Origin: Candidatus Neomarinimicrobiota bacterium
GTDB taxonomy: Bacteria; Fidelibacterota; Marinisomatia; Marinisomatales; TCS55
Direction: 5' to 3'
Assembly: GCA_018651745.1 (NCBI GenBank)
Contig: JABIDL010000011.1
Span: 32,616 to 96,615 of the forward strand
Length of the DNA: 64,000 bases
This document shows positions 1 to 8,779 of this stretch, piece after piece; position 1 is the first letter of the stretch, and every line of letters starts with the position of its first letter. The translations under genes were made by a program, and so were the position numbers. Below the pieces are notes generated by a model that was not told the DNA's origin, ran no database searches, and saw nothing but the letters and a program-made list of their open reading frames with translations.

Positions 1-1
1 C

Positions 2-913
2 CGCGTTTGGCCTTGGATTGCCGTTGCGCTGGTTAGTATGGTTGTTTTTCCGATTATCCCGGAATCTTATTCTGAATTGGGAACGAAGGCAGGTTATCCT
101 CTCATTATGAATGAATTTTTGGGCGCCGGACTCAAAGGTCTTTTGGTTGTTTCATTTCTTGCGGCATTTATGTCAACAATTGATACTCACCTGAATTGGG
201 GAGCTTCTTATTTGGTACATGATATTTATAAACGATTTATCAAAAAAGATGCCAATCAGCAGCATTATGTTTTGGTGAGCAGAATTATTACTGTAATACT
301 TATGATTTGCTCAGCATTTGTTGCTATCAACATGCAAAGTATTAGCAAGGCTTGGGAGTTCATTTTTTCTATGGGTGCTGGAATTGGTCTTGTACTCATT
401 TTAAGATGGTTTTGGTGGCGCATTAATGCCTGGACGGAAATTTCTGCTCTTCTTACCTCCATAATTATAACCATTGTCCTAGAAATTATTGCCTGGAACC
501 AAACCATTTCTGCGGGATTGGAGTACACACTTTTTGATAAATCACCCATTCTGTTCGGCGTAACTATTCAAGTTCATCATAAATTAATGATTATTGTTCC
601 GGTGGCTGTCATAGTCTGGATTATTGTCACATTCATAACCAAACCTGAATCCGAAAAAACATTAACGACTTTTTACCAAAAAGTTCAGCCGGGTGGATGG
701 TGGGGGTCTTATGCCAAAGGGGCCACACTGCAACCAGTAACTCAAGGGTTTTTCTTTAATTGGATCGCCGGCATTGGGTTAATCTATGGATTGAATTTTG
801 CTATCGGAAATTGGATGTTTGGGAATACAGGATATGCTATAAGTTTATTCTTCATCTCAGGAATTGGTTTCTGGTGGCTCTGGAATAATTTATTAGGAAA
901 AATAGACTCTTGA
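2..913 (+). CDS. Sodium:solute symporter family protein, C-terminal part
   Basis: The reading frame is open from base 2, so the gene begins outside the window and about 303 residues are visible. It is rich in long hydrophobic segments and carries the SSS-family stretch with FMSTIDTHLNWGASYL followed by a D-IYKRF loop, which normally lies in the middle of these transporters. Members import sugars, amino acids or other solutes with Na+ across the inner membrane. The substrate cannot be told from this part. An internal ATG at 38 is not a credible start, because the coding frame and homologous residues continue upstream. The stop overlaps the next gene's TTG start, suggesting co-translation and possibly a joint role in sugar or amino-sugar uptake (inference). 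Confidence 0.85.
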   Translation, partial: RVWPWIAVALVSMVVFPIIPESYSELGTKAGYPLIMNEFLGAGLKGLLVVSFLAAFMSTIDTHLNWGASYLVHDIYKRFIKKDANQQHYVLVSRIITVILMICSAFVAINMQSISKAWEFIFSMGAGIGLVLILRWFWWRINAWTEISALLTSIIITIVLEIIAWNQTISAGLEYTLFDKSPILFGVTIQVHHKLMIIVPVAVIVWIIVTFITKPESEKTLTTFYQKVQPGGWWGSYAKGATLQPVTQGFFFNWIAGIGLIYGLNFAIGNWMFGNTGYAISLFFISGIGFWWLWNNLLGKIDS

Positions 914-2022
914 ATTCATCTCAAAGAATTCTCGCCTTAGATGTCTTCCGCGGCATGACCATTTCGCTCATGATCCTCGTAAATAATCCTGGAACATGGG
1001 CTCACGTTTATGCGCCGTTTCGTCATGCAAAATGGCACGGTTGTACACTTACTGATCTCGTTTTTCCATTCTTCCTATTTATCGCGGGGACCGCAATGCG
1101 TTTTTCTTTGGGAAAGGTAAAATTTTGCCGGTGTAAAGATGTATACGTCAAGATTTTTTGGAGAGCCGTTACCATTTTTGCATTTGGAATTTTATTGAAT
1201 GCGTTTCCTTTCATACGACAGGATTGGGATTGGTCTCATTTTCGGATAATGGGAGTGTTGCAACGTATCGGAATTGCCTATGGAATTGGTGCTTTCCTTG
1301 TCCTTCGATTCTCGTTTAAGCAGCTGTGGGGAGTCATTTTTTCTACCTTGGTTGGATATTGGATTATTCTATGGGGATTCGGAGGTCCTGCGCCATTTTC
1401 ACTTGAAAATAATATGGTTAGAATGATTGACTTAACAATTTTGGGTGAATCTCATTTATGGACTGGAACCAGAATTCCATTCGATCCGGAAGGATTGTTT
1501 AGTACGCTTCCGGCAATCGCAACCCTGTTGATGGGATATATGGCAGGTGTCATGATTCATACCGCTGTTGACATGAATGAAAATGTAAAAAAAATGTTCA
1601 TTTCTGGTGGAATTCAGATTGTTGCCGGACTTGTTTGGAGTCTGGCGTTTCCGTTAAATAAATCACTTTGGACCAGTTCCTATGTTTTATTCACAGCCGG
1701 CCTTGCATCCATTATTCTTGCCGGTCTTATTTGGTGCATTGATCTAAAAGGAATAAAAAAAATCTTTTGGCCATTTGTAGTGTATGGAACCAATTCAATT
1801 TTTCTGTTCGTTGGTTCAGGTCTTTGGACTAAAACCATTCTTAAAGTCAAGTTTAGTCTTGATGAACAATCTATTTCAGGATATTCCTATTTATACAAAA
1901 CCATTTTCCAGCCATTGGCAGGTGATTTGAACGGCTCTATCCTGTTTGCCCTTTTCCATGTGATAATGTGGTGGCTGATTTTGCTGTGGCTTTATAGACA
2001 AAAGATATTCATTAAAATTTGA
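910..2022 (+). CDS. NagX-like membrane acyltransferase (DUF5009 / heparan-alpha-glucosaminide N-acetyltransferase family)
   Basis: A 370-residue polytopic membrane protein. The N-terminus has LDVFRGMTISLMILVNN (about residues 9-25) followed by a WHGCTLTDLVFPFFLFIAG stretch, the two hallmarks of the NagX/HGSNAT-like family, whose eukaryotic member acetylates terminal glucosamine across a membrane. The bacterial proteins are usually linked to amino-sugar metabolism, but their reaction is mostly unproven. The start is TTG at 910, overlapping the symporter stop as TTGA, with an AGGA-like ribosome site about 12 bases upstream. The neighbouring symporter fits import of the sugar acted on here (inference). 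Family assignment is good; substrate is unknown. Confidence 0.82.
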   Translation: MNSSQRILALDVFRGMTISLMILVNNPGTWAHVYAPFRHAKWHGCTLTDLVFPFFLFIAGTAMRFSLGKVKFCRCKDVYVKIFWRAVTIFAFGILLNAFPFIRQDWDWSHFRIMGVLQRIGIAYGIGAFLVLRFSFKQLWGVIFSTLVGYWIILWGFGGPAPFSLENNMVRMIDLTILGESHLWTGTRIPFDPEGLFSTLPAIATLLMGYMAGVMIHTAVDMNENVKKMFISGGIQIVAGLVWSLAFPLNKSLWTSSYVLFTAGLASIILAGLIWCIDLKGIKKIFWPFVVYGTNSIFLFVGSGLWTKTILKVKFSLDEQSISGYSYLYKTIFQPLAGDLNGSILFALFHVIMWWLILLWLYRQKIFIKI

Positions 2023-2771
2023 ATTCATCTTCACAAAAAGTTTTCATTACCGGCGCCAGCAGTGGAATTGGTGAATCGCTTGCTTATTATTATGCAAAAC
2101 TGGGCGCCACGGTTGGCATTGCTGCCCGCAGAAAAGATCGGCTAATTGCAGTAGGAACAAAAATCAAGGATCTTGGCGGAACGCCAATCGTCTTACAATT
2201 GGATGTTTCCGAACAAGATTCCTGCAAACAAGTGATCGATCGATTTCTAAATGAAGCCGGTAGCGTTGATATTGTAATCGCAAATGCCGGCGTGGGCGGA
2301 TCCGATAAACTTTCATCCGGTGATGCATCTGCAATAAACAAAATTTTATCCGTGAATATCTTGGGCGTTACCAATACAATCATTCCCTTCATCCCAACGC
2401 TAAAAGAACAGAAATCAGGGCGGATATGCATTATCAGTTCAATAGCCGGCACTCGCGGAATGGTTGGCCACGGTGGATATTCCGGGTCAAAAGCAGCTGT
2501 GCGGGTTTTGGGCGATAGTTGGGATTACAGTCTTCGCCTCCACAATATATCAACTACAGTTGTTTTCCCTGGCTGGATTGCCACCGAAATGACGGAAGAT
2601 CACTCATTCAAAATGTTTTTCCTGATGGATTCCAATACAGCCGCCTGTAAAATTTCCAACGCGATAGCCAAAGGTAAACGTAGATATACTCTTCCTTGGC
2701 AATGGAACATTATTGTCCCACTTTTTCGGATGTTGCCGAGATGGGTATTGGAGTTACTTTCTACTAAATGA
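2019..2771 (+). CDS. Short-chain dehydrogenase/reductase (SDR)
   Basis: A 250-residue classical SDR. The NAD(P)-binding TGASSGIG motif is at residues 11-18, the structural NAG at 89-91, catalytic Ser near 140-141 and the Tyr-x3-Lys pair at Tyr154/Lys158 (YSGSK). The basic pair ARRKDR after the second strand suggests NADP preference. It starts with TTG, overlapping the previous stop as TTGA, and the first 12 bases are identical to the start of the upstream gene. The stop overlaps the next start as ATGA, so the four genes from 2 to 3307 look like one operon. The substrate cannot be deduced. Confidence 0.85.
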   Translation: MNSSSQKVFITGASSGIGESLAYYYAKLGATVGIAARRKDRLIAVGTKIKDLGGTPIVLQLDVSEQDSCKQVIDRFLNEAGSVDIVIANAGVGGSDKLSSGDASAINKILSVNILGVTNTIIPFIPTLKEQKSGRICIISSIAGTRGMVGHGGYSGSKAAVRVLGDSWDYSLRLHNISTTVVFPGWIATEMTEDHSFKMFFLMDSNTAACKISNAIAKGKRRYTLPWQWNIIVPLFRMLPRWVLELLSTK

Positions 2772-3307
2772 TTAATTTTCTACCCCAAGTAATGCTTTCT
2801 GCGGCATTCATATTGCTACTGCCGCTGTTGGCAATGCAGATTACAGACGAAGTAAACTGGGACGTTGCTGATTTCGCAATCGCCTGGATTCTATTAGTCA
2901 GCACGGGTTTCACGTATAAGTTGGCAACGATTAAAGTAGGCAATACCGTGTACAGATTAGCTGTAGGTCTTGCGCTCACCGGCGCATTCATTCTCTTCTG
3001 GGTTAACGGTGCCGTTGGCAACATCGGGAGTGAAAATAACGACACCAATCTGATGTATGGCGGCGTGCTCGCCGTTGGAATCATCGGGACCATTATCGTG
3101 CGATTGAATCCACGGGGAATGTCACGGACGATGTTCGCAATGGCCGTCGCACAAACGTTGGTCACCATAATTGCTTTGATCGCTGGGATGCATCAGGGTC
3201 CTGAAATCTCCATGGTCGAGATCTTGATCTTGAATGGATTCTTTGTCGCGCTATTTGCGGGATCGGCTTGGCTGTTTCGCCATGCCGCACACAAATCGAA
3301 CCCATAA
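2768..3307 (+). CDS. Small polytopic membrane protein of unknown function
   Basis: A 179-residue protein with about five hydrophobic segments and few charged residues; I do not recognise the family. It starts with ATG inside the SDR stop (ATGA overlap), so translation is coupled. The DNA is visibly richer in G and C (about 48-57% on lines 3001-3120) than the AT-rich genes on either side, which may mean recent acquisition. No signal peptide, catalytic motif or metal-binding cluster stands out. The clean frame and tight spacing make it a real gene. Confidence 0.75.
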   Translation: MINFLPQVMLSAAFILLLPLLAMQITDEVNWDVADFAIAWILLVSTGFTYKLATIKVGNTVYRLAVGLALTGAFILFWVNGAVGNIGSENNDTNLMYGGVLAVGIIGTIIVRLNPRGMSRTMFAMAVAQTLVTIIALIAGMHQGPEISMVEILILNGFFVALFAGSAWLFRHAAHKSNP

Positions 3308-3316
3308 GAAGCAGCA

Positions 3317-4489
3317 ATGAAATTTAATTATTTATTTGTTATCCTAATCGCTATTACAACGTCAATGTCTCAAAGTTTAAGCGATCTGTCATTTGGAACG
3401 GATGATACTTTTGAAGTGATGACCTGGAATATAGAATGGTTCCCAAAAAATGGACAAACTACTGTTGATTCCGTGTCTGCAATAATACAGTCCTTAGATA
3501 TTGATTTGTATGCATTTCAGGAAATAACAGACACAACTTTGTTTAAACAAATGATTTACGATATTGATGATTATGAATACTATTTTCAGTCAAGTTGGTT
3601 TGGCGGCTTGGCATTTGTTTATAAAACGAGTGTGATTGAAATTGACAGCATGTATGAAATTTATACAGAAGAGCCCTATTGGCGTCCATTTCCCCGCTCG
3701 CCTATGGTGATGGATATGAATTATCAGGATCAGAAATATTATATTATTAATAATCATTTCAAATGTTGCGGTAATGGTACTATGGATCTCTCTGATTCCT
3801 GGGATGAAGAAACACGGCGGTTTGACGCTAGTAATCTTCTAAAGGATTATATTGATGTGAATTTGCCTGATGAAAATGTTATTGTATTAGGTGATCTCAA
3901 CGATATTTTAACGGATGCATCGGCACAAAATGTGTTTCAAACCATTCTTGATGATGACGGGAATTATCTTTTTGCCGATATTGATATTGCAAATGGTCCA
4001 AGTTCGGGATGGTCTTATCCAAGTTGGCCTTCTCATATTGATCATATCTTTATCACAAATGAACTATTTGATGGTTTTGGAAATACCAGTTCCCTTATAC
4101 AAACGATAGCAATCGATGAAAACATGGCAGGCGGATTCGATGCATACGATGAAAATTTTTCGGATCATCGTCCGGTTGCGCTAAAACTAGGACATGATTT
4201 GGCCATAAATGACGCTGTAGTAATTTCACAAAAATATTATGTAATGAATTATCCCAATCCTTTTAATCCTACTACGACGATTTCTTATGAAGTATTTGAA
4301 CCCGGATTCATAAACATTTCGATTTACAATTTGAATGGCCAGTTAGTTAAGATTTTAGTAAATGATAGAAAAACCAAAGGATTACAGTCATCTATTTGGA
4401 ATGCAAGAAATGTTAGTTCGGGTTTGTATTTTTACACCTTAACTTATGGGAATAAAACAGTTACAAAGAAAATGTTGTTGCTTAAATAA
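3317..4489 (+). CDS. Secreted endonuclease/exonuclease/phosphatase-family protein with type IX-like sorting domain
   Basis: A 390-residue protein with an N-terminal signal peptide (hydrophobic to about residue 18), then an EEP-fold domain: MTWNIEWF, FQEIT with the metal-binding Glu, VLGDLND and SDHRP near the end, which are the strand and catalytic motifs of the DNase I/exonuclease III/phosphatase superfamily. The last 80 residues form a C-terminal sorting domain with YPNPFNPTTTISYE, an IYNLNGQLVK strand and a terminal KKMLLLK. In FCB bacteria such domains direct export through the type IX system and surface attachment. Likely role is extracellular nucleic acid or phosphoester degradation (inference); the substrate is not visible. 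Confidence 0.88.
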   Translation: MKFNYLFVILIAITTSMSQSLSDLSFGTDDTFEVMTWNIEWFPKNGQTTVDSVSAIIQSLDIDLYAFQEITDTTLFKQMIYDIDDYEYYFQSSWFGGLAFVYKTSVIEIDSMYEIYTEEPYWRPFPRSPMVMDMNYQDQKYYIINNHFKCCGNGTMDLSDSWDEETRRFDASNLLKDYIDVNLPDENVIVLGDLNDILTDASAQNVFQTILDDDGNYLFADIDIANGPSSGWSYPSWPSHIDHIFITNELFDGFGNTSSLIQTIAIDENMAGGFDAYDENFSDHRPVALKLGHDLAINDAVVISQKYYVMNYPNPFNPTTTISYEVFEPGFINISIYNLNGQLVKILVNDRKTKGLQSSIWNARNVSSGLYFYTLTYGNKTVTKKMLLLK

Positions 4490-4573
4490 TGACCATTTAA
4501 GAGAGGTTGGTTACCGGGTGATCTCTGAGTTTATTTGTAAGCCAATCACAAAATAATTCAATAAATTAAGATT

Positions 4574-5143
4574 ATGAAAATAACTACAATACCAATGAAA
4601 CAAACGGGGATCATTTCGTTCGACACGCCAATAGCGCGTATTATTGCTGTGTTGTTGGGATCCCTTATCATTGCCGCACTTGCGCAGATTTCCATTCCGG
4701 TTCCGTTTGGTCCCGTTCCCATAACAGGGCAGACAATTGGCGTTATTTTGGTTGGAGGTTTGCTTGGATCTAAGCGCGGTGCATTCGCGGTGATGGCGTA
4801 TTTGGCTGAGGGTGCATCCGGACTTCCGGTCTTCGCTGAATTTAAAGCCGGCGCTCACGTTTTAGTAGGACCGACTGCTGGATATTTATGGGCGTTTATT
4901 CCCGCTGCATTTTTAACAGGTTACTTTGCAGAAAAGGGATTTACGCTAAAACCGATCCCTAGTTTTCTAACCTGTTTTAGTTCTACAACCTTCATTCTTT
5001 TTTCAGGGACAGCTTTCCTTACCTTATTCAATTTCGGATTTAACGAAGCCTTGGTGATAGGCTTCTATCCTTTTCTAGTCGGCGATATTGTAAAGTCAAT
5101 TGTTTGTGCAGCAATGCTGACGGGCGTTAGAAAAGTCAGTTAA
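4574..5143 (+). CDS. bioY: BioY biotin transporter substrate-binding (S) component
   Basis: A 189-residue membrane protein with the BioY signature PVPFGPVPITGQTIGVILVGGLLG in its first third and ASGLPVFAEFKAGAHVLVGPTAGYL after it. BioY binds biotin and imports it alone or with the energy-coupling AT module of ECF transporters. No EcfA/EcfT genes are beside it, so it either acts alone or uses a shared module elsewhere. It stands as a single-gene unit, with an 84-base upstream gap and a terminator immediately downstream. I see no clear BirA operator in the upstream gap. The ATG at 4574 gives a slightly long N-terminus; an in-frame ATG eight codons later is an alternative. Confidence 0.93.
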   Translation: MKITTIPMKQTGIISFDTPIARIIAVLLGSLIIAALAQISIPVPFGPVPITGQTIGVILVGGLLGSKRGAFAVMAYLAEGASGLPVFAEFKAGAHVLVGPTAGYLWAFIPAAFLTGYFAEKGFTLKPIPSFLTCFSSTTFILFSGTAFLTLFNFGFNEALVIGFYPFLVGDIVKSIVCAAMLTGVRKVS

Positions 5144-5167
5144 CGAAACTTAAATATCAAAATGTAG

Positions 5168-5192
5168 AGGGTTCACCGGAAACCCTTTTTTT
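5168..5192 (+). terminator. Rho-independent terminator after bioY
   Basis: A six-base-pair stem AGGGTT/AACCCT (5168-5173 with 5181-5186) and a seven-base loop are followed by a run of T to 5192. It lies 25 bases after the bioY stop and before the convergent pterin dehydratase gene, so it should end bioY transcription. Confidence 0.75.
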
Positions 5193-5201
5193 GTCGTTCA
5201 T

Positions 5202-5486
5202 CTATTCCTTCTTAAGTAATTCGGCAATCTCTGCCATGCCAAAACACGCCGAAGTTACTCCACCTTGATCATGCGATGTAAATGCGAGGTCAATCCTGCA
5301 CCAGCCTACAACCATATCCGGATGATGATTGGTTTCTTCTGCCTTTTCTGCTAACCGATTAATGAAGTCTATGCTTTCCATGTAGAACTTAAATGTGAAT
5401 GTTTTCTTGATGGCATTATCTTTGAATTCCCAGCCATATAAACTAGATAGTTTTTCCTGAATTTCGATATCAGTTAACCGACTCAT
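5202..5486 (-). CDS. phhB: Pterin-4a-carbinolamine dehydratase
   Basis: A 94-residue single-domain protein, the usual length. It has the catalytic NHHPDM motif (His54, His55, Asp57) and the SHDQGGVT motif (residues 71-78) of the PCD/DCoH family. The enzyme dehydrates 4a-hydroxytetrahydrobiopterin, the product left by aromatic amino acid hydroxylases, so the cofactor can be reduced and reused. That partner is present in this window at 37348-38058, which supports the annotation. The start overlaps the stop of the upstream MATE gene as ATGA, although no functional link between the two is evident. Confidence 0.93.
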   Translation of the reverse strand: MSRLTDIEIQEKLSSLYGWEFKDNAIKKTFTFKFYMESIDFINRLAEKAEETNHHPDMVVGWCRIDLAFTSHDQGGVTSACFGMAEIAELLKKE

Positions 5487-6880
5487 CGAATATCCTTATA
5501 AATACGATTTAATGCATTCAATTCTACTCTAACCCAACTCACAGCAATTGTAAATGCAACAGCTGTAGAAATCATCATTGCATACCAGATCCAAACGACA
5601 GGTTTATCTAATACAAACTTGAAATAGGTTGCCAATGCCGCACTCACAACCAGTACACGAATAGTGGTAATGACCAAAACTGGAATTCCTTTCCCCAGCC
5701 CTTGCATGATTCGTCCGGAAGAAATGGCAATAGCTACAAACGGATACATGAGACACATTAATCTCAAATAGCCAACAGCAACATCAATAATTTCTTGATC
5801 TTTAGTAAACATGGAAGAAAATATTTCTGCAAAATAATAAACAAATATGGATGAAACGATGGTAATAATAAAAACCCGTGAAATTCCATATTTTACAATT
5901 TGATTTAAAGCGTCAATTCTACTCGCACCATAAAACATTCCAACGAGTGTAGTTAATCCGCCTGCGATAGCAAATATGGGCAATAAAATAAGCATGTCCA
6001 ACCGCCCAGCGACCTGATATGCTGCAACTGTTTGAGGTGAATAATGGATGAGGATTTTATTAAAGACTCCCTGTCCAACTGCCATTATTATCATGGACAT
6101 GGATGCAGGCAATCCCACCTTTACAATATCCCATAGAATCACTTTTGAAGGTGAAAAATCTTTTAACCGAAATGTGATATAAGCATGTTTTTTAACAAAA
6201 AGCATAAAAATAAAAATAACAAAAACAACGCATTGTGAAATGATCGTTGCCATGGCAGCGCCTTTCACGCCTAAACCTAAACCAAATCCACCGTAATTAT
6301 TTAAATCAAAAATGAAAATTGGATCTAAAATGATATTCAATATTGTTCCCAGTCCTGCAACCAGCATAGGAAATTTCATATCACCTTCCCCGGCTAAAAT
6401 AGATCTAAAAAATCCGGAAAAAATCATGAAAGGTAATCCAAGAATTATGATATGAAGATAATCCCACGCTAAAGATAAAATTTCATTTTCCGCACCGAGG
6501 ATGATTAAAACTTTATGTCCAAAAAGTAAACCTGAAATAGTAAAAATTGTAGCAATCACAGCCGCCATTGCCAAAGCATGTTCTGCGCTATTGTCTGCAT
6601 TCCTTTTATTATTTTTCCCAATAAATCTTGCAATAGAAGCGGTTACACCGGAGCCCAATCCCATGGTGAGTCCGAGAACTAGAAAAAATACCGGCATATT
6701 AAAGGCAACGCCTGCAATAGCATTTCCACCTAATCTCCCAATAAACATCATATCAACAATGTTATAGAGCGTATGGATTCCCATACCAAGCATAATGGGA
6801 ATGGCCAATGTCCAAAGTGCTTTTTGTGGATTATCTAGAAAAAGTGTGAGGCGTGAATTGCGGTCATTTAGTTCGGACAT
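5483..6880 (-). CDS. MATE-family efflux transporter
   Basis: A 465-residue protein with about twelve membrane segments in two related halves, typical of MATE exporters that expel cationic drugs or metabolites against a Na+ or H+ gradient. Family landmarks are WTLAIPIMLGMGIHTLYNIVDMMF near the N-terminus, the GSGVTASIARFIGK loop, and the second-half VGLPASMSMIIMAVGQGVFN. The start follows a short gap behind the SLC13 gene and the stop overlaps the pterin dehydratase start. The substrate is unknown. Confidence 0.9.
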   Translation of the reverse strand: MSELNDRNSRLTLFLDNPQKALWTLAIPIMLGMGIHTLYNIVDMMFIGRLGGNAIAGVAFNMPVFFLVLGLTMGLGSGVTASIARFIGKNNKRNADNSAEHALAMAAVIATIFTISGLLFGHKVLIILGAENEILSLAWDYLHIIILGLPFMIFSGFFRSILAGEGDMKFPMLVAGLGTILNIILDPIFIFDLNNYGGFGLGLGVKGAAMATIISQCVVFVIFIFMLFVKKHAYITFRLKDFSPSKVILWDIVKVGLPASMSMIIMAVGQGVFNKILIHYSPQTVAAYQVAGRLDMLILLPIFAIAGGLTTLVGMFYGASRIDALNQIVKYGISRVFIITIVSSIFVYYFAEIFSSMFTKDQEIIDVAVGYLRLMCLMYPFVAIAISSGRIMQGLGKGIPVLVITTIRVLVVSAALATYFKFVLDKPVVWIWYAMMISTAVAFTIAVSWVRVELNALNRIYKDIR

Positions 6881-6939
6881 AAGCTGTTAATTTACGATCA
6901 CCAATCACCTGTAATAAAGTAATGATTAGGTTCAGGTAT

Positions 6940-8742
6940 TTATCCAATTACTGTAAACGGCCATAAGATGGGAATCAGGAAAGATGCCAAAAGCCAAAGT
7001 GCAATGGCAAGCGGAAGTCCGACAGTTAGATAATCTTTATACTTGTAACCTCCGGGGCCATAAACCATCAAATTTGTTTGGTATCCAATGGGTGTAATAA
7101 AAGAAGCAGATGCAGCAAAACACACTGCAAAAATGAATGGACGAGGATCATATCCAAGCTTTGCCGCCAATGCCAATGCAATTGGGCTCATGATAATTGC
7201 TGTTGCAGCATTGGATGACACTTCTGTTAAAATGACAGTAATTAGATATATGAGAGATAAAAGAATGTACGGCTGCCAAGCTTCCTCAAAAGACATCGAG
7301 AAGTTAAATAGAGAATTGCTGATCCAATCTGCAGTCCCACTGGTTTGAATTACAATACCAAGTGGAATGAGAGCTGCTATTAAAATAATCACATTCCACT
7401 GAACGGATTGGTAAGATTCATTTGGTGTAATAACTTTTAAAAGTAACAGAACAACCCATCCGATTAATGCCGCTATCATTATAGGCATAATTCCGAGAGC
7501 AGCAACCGTTACAACACCGATAACGGTAACAATACTCGCCCACCAGAACCGGCTTTTTTTCATAGTTGCTTCTATTTCCTCCAGAACAATAAAATTGTTC
7601 GAGTCCGCCAATTCCTGAATTTTATCACGAGGACCATAAACTAGGAGGGTGTCAAAAGCATGTAAAATCACCTTTGCGATTTTTTCCCGGAGAATGGACC
7701 CTTCGCGCCTAATCGCCAAAACAAAACTACCATACCTGCGTCTAAAATTTGATCCAAGTAAATTGAGTCCGATCAAGTCAGATTTCTCTGTTAGCAAAGC
7801 TTCCACCAAAATATTGTTTTCTTGTTGAAGTTCGAACTGTGTCAATTTTTCGTCGGTTAGCAAATTAACTTTTTCCACCTCTTTCATTCTTAAAAAGTTG
7901 TCAACTGAACCGCGTACAAATAAAATATCGTTATCCAATAAAATTGTATTTCTGATATTGGATGTTATCATAGATCCTTCGCGTAAAATATCAATCACAG
8001 TCACATCATAATTTTGGTTAATGGCGCGAGCGAGAATTGTTTTTCCAACTAAAGGTGAATCTTTACCAATTTTCATTTCCGTTAAAAATCCGCCCATATG
8101 ATAACTTTTAGTCAAACTAGATGTTACAGTACGAGATGGTAAAATTTTATATCCAATTGCAATCATATACCCTAAACCGACTAATAAAAGAATTGAACCA
8201 TATTTGGTGAATTCAAACATCCCTAACGGTTCGTTCCCCGATGCAGTGAGAATAGAATTCACAAGAAGATTTGTAGAAGTGCCAACTAAGGTCAATGTGC
8301 CACCCATAATCGCAGCGTAGCTTAGCGGAATTAACACTTTTGAAGGGCTGATTTTGTATTGATGAGCCATTCTGATTGTAATTGGCATGAAAATTGCCAC
8401 GATGGCAGTATTGTTTACAAAAGCAGATAAGATAGCAATACTAAAGAGGTATGCGGAAAGTCCCAACGAAAATGACCGGCTGGCGATGGTATTTATTCTT
8501 GCAACCAAGTATTCGAGTACCCCGGTTTTTTGAATAGCATGGCTTAAAATGAAAAGACAAGCAATCGTAATAACTGCCGGGTTGGCCAACCCGGACACCG
8601 CTTCTGAAGGGCTCAGGAAATCAAAAAGAATTAATATGCATAGGATTGCCAATGCCGATACTTCTAAGGCAAACACCTCGGTTACAAACAGGATAAACAT
8701 GAGGATTATTATCCCTATGACAATTGGTATTTCGAAACTCAT
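6940..8742 (-). CDS. SLC13/ArsB-NhaD-type permease with two TrkA-C domains
   Basis: A 600-residue membrane protein. Two blocks of membrane helices (about residues 1-200 and 395-600) flank a soluble middle of about 190 residues that resembles paired TrkA-C (RCK-C) domains, seen as two repeats of the pattern with LVGKTI/LIGLNL and DILFVRG/DTLLVYGPRD. The first helix block has FVNNTAIVAIFMP and the last a S-ASFITPIGYQTNLMVYGPGGY motif, both typical of the ion transporter superfamily that moves sulfate, dicarboxylates or other anions with Na+. The TrkA-C pair probably binds a nucleotide or ion that regulates gating. The transported anion is not determined. Confidence 0.9.
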   Translation of the reverse strand: MSFEIPIVIGIIILMFILFVTEVFALEVSALAILCILILFDFLSPSEAVSGLANPAVITIACLFILSHAIQKTGVLEYLVARINTIASRSFSLGLSAYLFSIAILSAFVNNTAIVAIFMPITIRMAHQYKISPSKVLIPLSYAAIMGGTLTLVGTSTNLLVNSILTASGNEPLGMFEFTKYGSILLLVGLGYMIAIGYKILPSRTVTSSLTKSYHMGGFLTEMKIGKDSPLVGKTILARAINQNYDVTVIDILREGSMITSNIRNTILLDNDILFVRGSVDNFLRMKEVEKVNLLTDEKLTQFELQQENNILVEALLTEKSDLIGLNLLGSNFRRRYGSFVLAIRREGSILREKIAKVILHAFDTLLVYGPRDKIQELADSNNFIVLEEIEATMKKSRFWWASIVTVIGVVTVAALGIMPIMIAALIGWVVLLLLKVITPNESYQSVQWNVIILIAALIPLGIVIQTSGTADWISNSLFNFSMSFEEAWQPYILLSLIYLITVILTEVSSNAATAIIMSPIALALAAKLGYDPRPFIFAVCFAASASFITPIGYQTNLMVYGPGGYKYKDYLTVGLPLAIALWLLASFLIPILWPFTVIG

Positions 8743-8779
8743 TTTACCTTAAGTTATTGAATAACCTCTTTGGATGTTT

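Noticed and set aside
4511..4858. 115-residue - strand frame opposite bioY
   Set aside because: It is a shadow of the clear BioY coding sequence and has no own ribosome site or neighbours.
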